From the NCBI GenBank assembly GCA_023396255.1, contig JAEWWU010000018.1:1-64000 (forward strand): DNA of 64,000 nt. The letters are read 5' to 3'. The DNA is from Bacteroidota bacterium (GTDB taxonomy: Bacteria > Bacteroidota > Bacteroidia > Bacteroidales > Porphyromonadaceae). Positions 57,323 through 64,000 of this stretch are shown here, one piece after another. The translations under genes and the position numbers were made by a program. A model generated the notes under the pieces. The model was not told the origin of the DNA. It worked only from the letters and a program-made list of their open reading frames with translations, and searched no databases. The first letter of the stretch is position 1. Each line of letters starts with the position of its first letter.

Positions 57323-57438
57323 CAAAGGTAATGATTCTCGGTCAAAAATTTTCCTTCCCGACACCAATCACAAACTTTGGGTATAACAGGGTAGCCCCCA
57401 CCGAAAGCAGCATAACCCAATCCATTGTAGTACTTTTG
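57323..57438. promoter_or_regulatory. Divergent -7 boxes of mutS and ychF
   Basis: TACCTTTG (57330-57323, minus strand) lies about 50 bp from mutS, and TACTTTTG (57431-57438, plus) lies about 50 bp before ychF. Both fit TAnnTTTG, but no proper TTTG at 19-20 nt was found for either. Confidence 0.4.
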
Positions 57439-57490
57439 TGATTGGAAAAATAAAAAAAGAAATAATACTAACACCATACCAAAAACAAGT

Positions 57491-58594
57491 ATGTCATTAC
57501 AATGTGGAATAGTAGGGTTGCCCAACGTGGGCAAGAGTACCCTCTTCAATTGCCTCTCCAACGCCAAGGCCCAATCTGCCAACTTCCCATTCTGTACCAT
57601 AGAGCCCAATGTGGGCACCATAACAGTCCCGGACGAGCGACTCAATGCGTTGGCAGAGATTGTACATCCGCAACGCATCATCCCTGCCACTGTCGAAATA
57701 GTAGACATTGCCGGGCTGGTCAAGGGAGCCAGCCAAGGTGAAGGATTGGGCAATAAATTCCTTGCCAACATCCGCGAAACAGATGCCATCTTGCACGTAT
57801 TGCGTTGCTTTGATGACGACAACATTACCCACGTAGACGGCTCGGTGGACCCCGTGCGTGACAAAGAAATCATAGACACCGAGTTGCAGCTCAAAGACCT
57901 CGAAACCATAGAAACACGTCTCAAGAAGTACGAGAAGCAAGCCCAAACCGGAGGAGACAAAAACGCGGCCCTCTTGGTAGGCGTACTCAAACGCTACCAG
58001 GAAGCTCTCCTGCAAGGGCTCAATGCTCGGTCGGTGACATTCGACAGCAAAGACGAGCAAAAGGTAGCGCGGGAGCTATTCCTCCTTACCGCCAAACCGG
58101 TTCTATATGTTTGCAATGTAGACGAAGCCTCTGCCAAAGAGGGCAACGAATATGTCGAAAAAGTTCGCGAAGCCATCCGAGACGAGAATGCGGGCCTACT
58201 CATCGTTGCTGCCAAGATAGAGAGCGACATTGCCGAGTTTGAGAGCTACGAAGAAAAACAAATGTTTTTGGATGAAATAGGACTGGAAGAAAGTGGAGTA
58301 AACAGACTGATCAAAGCGGCTTATGCCCTACTCAACTTGGAAACCTATTTCACGGCAGGGGTCGAAGAGGTTAGAGCCTGGACTTTCGTCAAAGGCTCCA
58401 AAGCGCCTCGTTGCGCCGGCATCATCCACACCGATTTTGAAAAAGGATTCATCCGAGCCGAGGTAATCAAATATGAAGACTATCTTGCCTACCGTTCCGA
58501 AAGTGCAGTTAAGGAAGCCGGCAAGATGAGCGTAGAGGGAAAAGAGTATGTAGTACAAGACGGAGACATTATGCACTTCCGCTTCAATGTATAA
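57491..58594 (+). CDS. ychF: Redox-regulated ATPase YchF (OLA1)
   Basis: The 367-aa Obg-family protein prefers ATP and affects the stress response and translation. Motifs: GLPNVGKSTLFN (near 8-19), the G2/G3 region DIAGLVKGASQGEGLGNKFL (near 75-94), the altered G4 NVDE (near 203) that explains ATP use, and a C-terminal TGS-like domain ending in YVVQDGDIMHFRFNV. It is monocistronic and followed by a strong terminator. Confidence 0.96.
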   Translation: MSLQCGIVGLPNVGKSTLFNCLSNAKAQSANFPFCTIEPNVGTITVPDERLNALAEIVHPQRIIPATVEIVDIAGLVKGASQGEGLGNKFLANIRETDAILHVLRCFDDDNITHVDGSVDPVRDKEIIDTELQLKDLETIETRLKKYEKQAQTGGDKNAALLVGVLKRYQEALLQGLNARSVTFDSKDEQKVARELFLLTAKPVLYVCNVDEASAKEGNEYVEKVREAIRDENAGLLIVAAKIESDIAEFESYEEKQMFLDEIGLEESGVNRLIKAAYALLNLETYFTAGVEEVRAWTFVKGSKAPRCAGIIHTDFEKGFIRAEVIKYEDYLAYRSESAVKEAGKMSVEGKEYVVQDGDIMHFRFNV

Positions 58595-58623
58595 CCACCT
58601 GCCCCATCGGGCAGCAACCTTCT

Positions 58624-58666
58624 AAAGGGTGCGCACGGGTCAATGTCCTTGTGCGCACCCTTTTTT
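58624..58666 (+). terminator. Terminator after ychF
   Basis: GGGTGCGCAC (58627-58636) and GTGCGCACCC (58651-58660), extended by AAA/TTT, form a 13-bp stem with a 14-nt loop, followed by six T. It sits 30 bp after the ychF stop. Confidence 0.93.
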
Positions 58667-58752
58667 CTTTTTTGAAGAAAGGTGTTTAGCTAAACAAATG
58701 CGGCAAGCTATTGTTATAATGATAAATAGCTAACAAATAAAATACAACTAGT

Positions 58753-59490
58753 ATGAACAAAATAATCATCCTCACTTCTCTCCTCTTTGTAAGTGTCGCT
58801 ATTGTCTCTGCCCAGATTTCGAGAACCTCGGAAGCCTGCTCCAAACCCGTTTGCTCTTTGACAAAGAACGACACATCCTCCACATCGGCTCCGTTCCGAT
58901 TGGTACAACTCCCCTATACCACCAATGCCCTTGAACCCGTCATCAGTCGCCGCACCATAGAACTACACCACGGCAAACACCTCAAAGCATACGTAGACAA
59001 TCTCAACAAACTCATTGCCGGTACCTCTTTCGCCCAAAAAGATCTCGTAACCATTGTTAAGGAGTCCGATGGCAAACTCTTCGACAATGCCGGACAAACA
59101 CTAAACCACCACCTCTATTTTCTCCAATTCAAACCCAACTCCGGTGGCAAACCCATTGGCACTCTTGCCTCTGCCATTCATAATACCTACGGAGATTTTG
59201 AGCAATTCAAGAAACAATTTGAACAAGCAGCCGTTTCGCTGTTTGGCTCAGGATGGGTTTGGTTTTCTTGTGACCAACAAGGCAAATTGCACATCACCCA
59301 AGAGAGCAATGCCGGCAATCCTGTCACTCGGGGACTGATTCCTCTGTTGGGATTGGATGTTTGGGAGCACGCCTACTATCTCGACTACGAAAACAGACGA
59401 GCCGAACACATTCAAAAGATTTGGCAAATCATCGACTGGGAGGTTATCAATCGGCGATACAATAATCGCACAGCACCAATACAGCTTTAA
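58753..59490 (+). CDS. sodB: Exported Fe/Mn superoxide dismutase
   Basis: The 245-aa product is a normal Fe/Mn SOD (about residues 50-240) with an added N-terminal signal peptide (1-21, ending VSAQ) and a linker of about 25 residues. Metal ligands are His in ELHHGKHLKAYV, His in LNHHLYF, and Asp and His in LDVWEHAYY. NAGQTLNH and GSGWVWFS match the cambialistic SOD of Porphyromonas, which can use Fe or Mn. Bacterial SodB is usually cytosolic; the signal predicts a periplasmic or surface-exposed enzyme. A conventional cytosolic SOD from an internal start is less likely. Confidence 0.9.
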   Translation: MNKIIILTSLLFVSVAIVSAQISRTSEACSKPVCSLTKNDTSSTSAPFRLVQLPYTTNALEPVISRRTIELHHGKHLKAYVDNLNKLIAGTSFAQKDLVTIVKESDGKLFDNAGQTLNHHLYFLQFKPNSGGKPIGTLASAIHNTYGDFEQFKKQFEQAAVSLFGSGWVWFSCDQQGKLHITQESNAGNPVTRGLIPLLGLDVWEHAYYLDYENRRAEHIQKIWQIIDWEVINRRYNNRTAPIQL

Positions 59491-59727
59491 TTATCCGCCA
59501 CGCCACGAAATTCGTGGCTCGCTCTTTGGCAATCAACAAATCTGTGCCTCGGAATTGGGTTCTTTCTGCTCAATTTCGGGGCATATTATTTTTTTAAGAA
59601 AATCAAGAAAACCTAAATTCCTTGCCTACCACCGAACTGCCGGCAAGCATTGGTCTCCATCTACTTAAGGCAAGCAGAAAAAATAGTTCTCTAAAACGAT
59701 CTCATAATAGGAAAGTAATTGTAAATA
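59491..59727. other. Intergenic region after the SOD gene
   Basis: A 7-bp inverted repeat, CCACGAA/TTCGTGG at about 59500-59514, lies just after the SOD stop but has no T-run. No gene was found. The gap continues past copy E of the repeat to 60202; that part shows only AT-rich sequence and no consensus promoter for the following gene. Confidence 0.4.
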
Positions 59728-59785
59728 GTAGGGAATTATCGAAATTTAATTCCCTCAAAATCACCCAAAAGCAGGGAAATAATTT
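59728..59785. repeat. Intergenic GGGAATTATC repeat, copy E
   Basis: GGGAATTA (59731-59738) pairs with TAATTCCC (59747-59754), then CCCTCAAAATCACCC and AAAAGCAGGGAAATAATT follow. The terminal TTTTGAGGG arm is missing. Flanking GTAAAT (59721-59726) and ATTTAC (59782-59787) could extend the fold. Confidence 0.72.
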
Positions 59786-60202
59786 ACGATCTATCTGAGA
59801 CTAACTGCTGTCGGCTTTGGTACAAATCGGATAAGTAAAAAAAACTAATCGGATGTTGTGATGAAATTTTTCTTCACCCTCATCGCTCCAGAAATCGTCT
59901 CTCTGAAAATCGCCGCACACCTTTTCCTTAAAGTCTCAGGACGAATCAGGCTCATTTCATCTAAATTTATCAGTAAACAAACATTCAAAAGTTACAAAAC
60001 AGACAGAAACAGTCTTAATAAATCTTATTTCAAGCATATTTTACTATTACAAAGATTTGTTTTAAGAATTTAATCCATACATTTGTTCCACAACAACAGA
60101 ATACAACTATTATAGATAGTCCATCGACCAATCAATATAAAATAAACCTCAAAAGATTGGTTCGGGTATGTATATATAATTCACCTAAAATAGTATAGTA
60201 TT

Positions 60203-62272
60203 ATGAAGAGTTTAAGGATTACAAATTTGTGCAGCACGGCAAGCAAATGGCTCGTGGCCGTGGTCGTGTGCGGATTGATGACAACAACCTCTTTAGCTCA
60301 ATCACTGGGGGTAAGTGTCGCCGGTAAAGAGATCACCAGCAGCAATGCCAAAGACATTATTAAAGCATTGGGTAAAGGCAGCGGAAAAATGAGCTACGAC
60401 CCCAAAAGCCATACCCTTACATTAGAGAATGTAACTCTCAATGCAGGCACCAGCAATGCCATCCAATCTTCGAGTGATTTGGACGAGTTTACCATTGTTC
60501 TGATTGGAGAGAACCGATTGAGTCATACTCGAGGAGCCCGCATCGAGTTGGCCGCCAAGAAAAACAAAATAACGGGGACCGGATCTCTAAAAACAGTATC
60601 CCCTACCGGTCAAGGGATCTACATAGATGAAACGGAATTGGAAATCAGTGGAGGATGCACCGTGATTGCTGAGGGTACGTGGGGAATTTGCGGTTACGAC
60701 ACTATGACCGGTAAACTCACCATCATCGGTTCCAAAGTATACGCCAAGGGAGATCAGGGTTCTATTTGCGACCTAAGCGAACTTGTTTTGAAAGATTGTA
60801 AAATAACCTCCCCCGCAAAGGCTGTCATCCGCAAAGGTACCGTCCTCAATGCCGACGAAAGTCTATGTACCTCGCAAGTAATTATAGAAAAGGTAATAGA
60901 ATCCTATGCCTTATCCGTCAATGGCGTCAATGTCACCGCGGAGAATGCCGGTAATATTTTGGGAAACAATACTGCCAAATATGATGTTAGCACAAAAACA
61001 CTTTTCCTCAATGGAGTGGAACTAAACGCTACAGAACACCCTGCCATAGAAGCACAAACAGACCTCATTATTGATCTCTCCGGCAAGAACAAGATCAAAG
61101 CCAAACAAAAAGCTCTCGTCCTAAGTGGGAGCACCCTATTTCGTGGAAAAGGAGAACTTGATGTGGTTTCCGAAGAAGATGCAGCCATAAGCGCAAAAGG
61201 GGCAGGTAGCATAGAAATAATCTCTACAGGAGAGATTTCAGCGAAAGGGAAACGGGGTTTTGTTGGAGTTGCAGATGGAGCCAAAAAGCCCAAGTTGGTG
61301 ATAAACGAAAGCAGTATCAAAGCACAAGGTGATGAATTTTCCATAGGAGGATTTGAAATTATTACCTTGGAGAAATGTCATATACACTCACCCAAAGATG
61401 CCATAATAGAGAATGGATTCGTAATGCTCAACGGTCAAAAGTGCTCCCAAGAAGTACACATCGGCCCCATCACGGAATACCCCCTATTTATTGCAGGGGT
61501 AGCTGTCAATAGCACAAACCACAAAGATGTATTTGGAGATGGTACCGTCAAGTTTGATGTAGAGAAAAAGATTCTTACCCTAAACAATTATCGCACAAAA
61601 ATTGAAAGCTTTTCGGCAGGGATTGCCGCGCAAAGCGATTTAGAAAGCCTAACTCTTGTTTTGGAGGGGGAAAACAGTATAGAGACCCCTTACTTCGGGA
61701 TGATTATTTCCAGCCCTACCACCATACAGGGTAAGGGATCACTTCTTCTTAGAAGCACAGGGAGTGCCGGAATCGTACTGAACGATAGCTTTGCCACAAT
61801 CACGGAAGGACCCGCAATGACCGTAGAAGGGAAAATAGGAATTATGGGATTTTCCGACACTCCCGGGTCTCTCATTCTTAAGAGCGCTTCACTAAAAGCA
61901 AAAGGAGAAGAAAACGGATCGATCATAGGATTGAAAGACTTAACTCTCGACCATTGCTATATAACCTCCCCCAAGAGCGCAACGGTAGAAAATGGAAGTG
62001 TTGTTCTCAATGGAACTGTTTGTAAAGAAGAGATTATAATTCAAAAAGATACCGGAATAGCTAACCTCATTCCCGAATCTATCACGATAACAACACAACC
62101 CGGACTCCTCATCCTTCGCAATACTGGGAATAGTTGCAAAACGGTCATCTACAACCTAACGGGAGAAGTTCTACACAAGGATGTTTTGAACGAAGAACTA
62201 TCCGTTCCCCTTCCTACCGGTAAATATCTTGTCAAGATCGACGATGCATCCCAAATGGTTATAATCCAATAA
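60203..62272 (+). CDS. T9SS surface protein with three beta-rich modules
   Basis: The 689-aa protein has a signal peptide (1-33, ending LAQS) and three related modules of about 195-205 residues, starting near residues 34, 235 and 426. Each opens with a YxLxVxGVxV strand and a TLTLxNxxxN pattern, runs through parallel-beta-helix-like strands, and ends with an ITSPKxA...NGxVLNGxxC...VxI signature. A T9SS type A sorting domain follows from about 625. No enzymatic motif was seen. It could be an adhesin or structural surface protein, but I cannot name a family. The convergent LRR gene shares a terminator with it. Confidence 0.75.
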   Translation: MKSLRITNLCSTASKWLVAVVVCGLMTTTSLAQSLGVSVAGKEITSSNAKDIIKALGKGSGKMSYDPKSHTLTLENVTLNAGTSNAIQSSSDLDEFTIVLIGENRLSHTRGARIELAAKKNKITGTGSLKTVSPTGQGIYIDETELEISGGCTVIAEGTWGICGYDTMTGKLTIIGSKVYAKGDQGSICDLSELVLKDCKITSPAKAVIRKGTVLNADESLCTSQVIIEKVIESYALSVNGVNVTAENAGNILGNNTAKYDVSTKTLFLNGVELNATEHPAIEAQTDLIIDLSGKNKIKAKQKALVLSGSTLFRGKGELDVVSEEDAAISAKGAGSIEIISTGEISAKGKRGFVGVADGAKKPKLVINESSIKAQGDEFSIGGFEIITLEKCHIHSPKDAIIENGFVMLNGQKCSQEVHIGPITEYPLFIAGVAVNSTNHKDVFGDGTVKFDVEKKILTLNNYRTKIESFSAGIAAQSDLESLTLVLEGENSIETPYFGMIISSPTTIQGKGSLLLRSTGSAGIVLNDSFATITEGPAMTVEGKIGIMGFSDTPGSLILKSASLKAKGEENGSIIGLKDLTLDHCYITSPKSATVENGSVVLNGTVCKEEIIIQKDTGIANLIPESITITTQPGLLILRNTGNSCKTVIYNLTGEVLHKDVLNEELSVPLPTGKYLVKIDDASQMVIIQ

Positions 62273-62295
62273 TAATCGGGAATACTACAAACACA

Positions 62296-62319
62296 ATCGG
62301 GAGGCTGTAACCTCCCGAT
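62296..62319 (+). terminator. Hairpin after the three-module surface protein gene
   Basis: ATCGGGAGG (62296-62304) and CCTCCCGAT (62311-62319) form a 9-bp stem with a 6-nt loop, 24 bp after the stop. It has no T-run on the plus strand, so termination may depend on the next hairpin. Confidence 0.5.
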
Positions 62320-62337
62320 CCAAAAACAAGTCAAAAA

Positions 62338-62370
62338 AAGTCCGGCGAGCTATCTTTTCTCGCCGGACTT
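62338..62370. terminator. Terminator for the LRR gene (shared, convergent)
   Basis: AAGTCCGGCGAG (62338-62349) and CTCGCCGGACTT (62359-62370) form a perfect 12-bp stem. On the minus strand it is followed by seven T (complement of 62333-62339), so it ends the LRR gene whose stop is at 62380; it may also stop plus-strand transcription. Confidence 0.85.
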
Positions 62371-62379
62371 ACTTTATGA

Positions 62380-63963
62380 TTACTCTGTACAAAGAACCTT
62401 CTTTACGCTACCGTTACTCAAACGAACAACATTTACCCCGGGTTGCAAAGATTCTACACGCAACCCATCTGTCGTATAGATGTCTGTGATTGTAGCATCT
62501 TCCCCGTAGAGGACATCTTGTATAGCAAGAGGCGATCCTTCGTAATCAACCCATTCTTCTTTCTCTTTATTGAACTGTCTGGCTACCCAACCGCGTTTTT
62601 TTGCAGCAGCAACTTGATCTGTAGTACAAATATTTTGTTCCAAATTCTTAGAATTATCGAAAACTCTAAGCTCACTCATCTTTTGGTTAGCTGCCAAATT
62701 GGGCAAAGAGGCAATCATTTTATCCATCTGTTCATTCTTAATTCTATTCATAGAACAAATGAGATAATCCAAATTAAGACAAGCAGTCAAGTCCAAAGCT
62801 GTCAATTGATTATGGTTGCATAGCAACGACCTCAAATTTCCATTTTTGGACACATCCAACGTAGTCAATTGATTTTCAGAGCAATCCAAATCGGACAAAA
62901 GTGCATTTTGGGTAACATCGAGAGAAGTCAGTCGGTTTTGAGAACAAGTAAAGACAGTAAGGGTCGGACACTTGGTAACATCAAGAGCTGTAAGAAGATT
63001 TTCCGAGCAATCCAAATCGATAATATCCCCCTTGATGACCACACGGCCATCAACGGATTCCAAGACATACATACCGGGCTCACTCTGAGCCAAAGCTCCT
63101 TCTACAACGAAGTTCCCTTTGGCTTTAATCACCAATTCGATGGTTTCTCCTTTTTTCTTGGCGGTGGTTATGGTTACAATTCCAGCATTTTCAGCTACTT
63201 TCCCATCTTTATAAGCGACCCATTTTTGAGCATTCGAATCGTAACACTCCACTGCCCATCCAAGTTTTTGAGCAGCGATAACCTGTTCTTTATCACAAAC
63301 ATTCTTTTCTTTTTCAGATCCGCCCAAAACTCTAAAGACACCCGCCTTATCCTCTTGTGTTCTATCGGGCAAAGAAGCAATAAGAGAGTTCATTTCCTTC
63401 CCCGATATTTGGTTAAAAGAGCACTCCACCTGAGAGAGTTTCTTGTTCTTTGACAAATCCAACAGAGAAAGTTGGTTATCAGAACAATACAATCCTGTCA
63501 AGCGACTATTTCCCGACAAATTCAAAGAGGAGATACGGTTGCCCGAACAATTCAAAACAGTCAGTTCCGGATTATGGGACAAGTCCAAACTCTCAAGACT
63601 ATTGTTCTTACAATTGAGCAAACTTAACTTGGGTGCTTTTGAGGTATTCAATGTCAAAAGTTGGTTATCCTCACAGAAAAGCTCTGTAACTTCTCCTTTT
63701 ATAAGGATCAAACCATTATCTCCCGTAAGAGTGTACTCCTCACCACCCTTAAGAGTTGCCCCCTCCACAGAAAACGAGCCATTGCTGGAAGCAATTGATA
63801 ATTTGATACTTTCGCCCTTCTTTTTCGCGGTGGTCATAGATACCAGAGAAAGAGGTGAGGCATCAACCTCTGACGCCTCTGCCGTGCCTCCCACAAAGGT
63901 GGCAAACGACATAATGGTTACTAATGCAACAAAAACACTCAAATAATTCTTAATTTTTATCAT
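62380..63963 (-). CDS. Leucine-rich repeat T9SS surface protein (internalin-like)
   Basis: The 527-aa protein has a signal peptide (1-31) and two copies of one module (about 41-255 and 263-475). Each begins with VxxTTAKKKGExIxL, contains four or five leucine-rich repeats of the form LDxSxNxxLxxLxCSxNQLxx, and ends in a segment containing VCDKEQVxAAxKLGWAV followed by a tryptophan motif. The C-terminus (about 482-527, GVNVVRLSNGSVKKVL) resembles short T9SS-type tails. LRR surface proteins of Porphyromonas and relatives mediate adhesion, but that role is inference. Only 37 bp of upstream DNA lie in the window. Confidence 0.8.
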   Translation of the reverse strand: MIKIKNYLSVFVALVTIMSFATFVGGTAEASEVDASPLSLVSMTTAKKKGESIKLSIASSNGSFSVEGATLKGGEEYTLTGDNGLILIKGEVTELFCEDNQLLTLNTSKAPKLSLLNCKNNSLESLDLSHNPELTVLNCSGNRISSLNLSGNSRLTGLYCSDNQLSLLDLSKNKKLSQVECSFNQISGKEMNSLIASLPDRTQEDKAGVFRVLGGSEKEKNVCDKEQVIAAQKLGWAVECYDSNAQKWVAYKDGKVAENAGIVTITTAKKKGETIELVIKAKGNFVVEGALAQSEPGMYVLESVDGRVVIKGDIIDLDCSENLLTALDVTKCPTLTVFTCSQNRLTSLDVTQNALLSDLDCSENQLTTLDVSKNGNLRSLLCNHNQLTALDLTACLNLDYLICSMNRIKNEQMDKMIASLPNLAANQKMSELRVFDNSKNLEQNICTTDQVAAAKKRGWVARQFNKEKEEWVDYEGSPLAIQDVLYGEDATITDIYTTDGLRVESLQPGVNVVRLSNGSVKKVLCTE

Positions 63964-64000
63964 AAATCTTTATTCAATTAGAAATACTATTCTATCATTT

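Noticed and set aside
59858..60073. 71-codon plus-strand frame before the three-module surface protein gene
   Set aside because: Sequence is AT-rich and lacks any recognisable motif, signal or neighbour link; probably chance.

Overview
This window reads as chromosome of an anaerobic Bacteroidota bacterium close to Porphyromonas. The evidence is type IX secretion (T9SS) sorting domains, several SPII lipoproteins, Bacteroidota promoters (TTTG, 19-20 nt, TAnnTTTG), a TonB receptor/DUF4249 pair, DUF4301 and DUF4199 proteins, and a superoxide dismutase of the Porphyromonas cambialistic type. No phage, integrase, transposase or CRISPR array was seen.

Layout. 1-9.4 kb (minus strand): the menaquinone operon menF-menD-menB-menC-menE, then mltG-tcdA-lolD. 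A strong promoter at the extreme left reads out of the window. 9.9-17.3 kb (plus): FabK/nitronate-monooxygenase-like flavoprotein, DUF4301, Xaa-Pro aminopeptidase, gamma carbonic anhydrase, small transaldolase, NamZ muramidase, phosphodiesterase. 17.5-21.1 kb (minus): a 54-aa rubredoxin and a compact set hemerythrin/LuxR regulator/ung/2-hydroxyacid dehydrogenase. Then tRNA-Gln, TonB receptor and DUF4249 lipoprotein (plus), acyltransferase-galE-engB (minus), and a plus-strand housekeeping stretch: glyS, FKBP lipoprotein, surE, lpxB, nfeD, SPFH, DUF4199, two family 2 glycosyltransferases, apbE and mtaB.

41.9-54.2 kb is the accessory, surface-directed part: a large lipoprotein followed by a 47-aa peptide gene, a tandem duplication of a T9SS-exported lysyl-endopeptidase-like serine protease (PepK type), and a four-gene cluster of three small lipoproteins and a secreted multi-Ig protein. 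After mutS (minus), ychF and an exported superoxide dismutase come two convergent T9SS surface proteins, one with three beta-rich modules and one with two leucine-rich modules.

The most notable unexplained structure is a family of intergenic repeats (at least five copies near 9.5, 21.4, 29.5, 41.4 and 59.7 kb) built from GGGAATTA/TAATTCCC and CCCTCAAAA/TTTTGAGGG inverted repeats that could adopt mutually exclusive folds. Two copies also share a perfect 38-nt inverted match that brackets an 11.8-kb block. Other points: duplication of the protease gene together with its promoter, a signal peptide on the SOD, a regulator whose receiver lacks the phospho-Asp, a kinase-less sensor-like membrane protein, and a decayed outer-membrane-protein fragment. 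All functions are inferred by reading the sequence; no database search was run.
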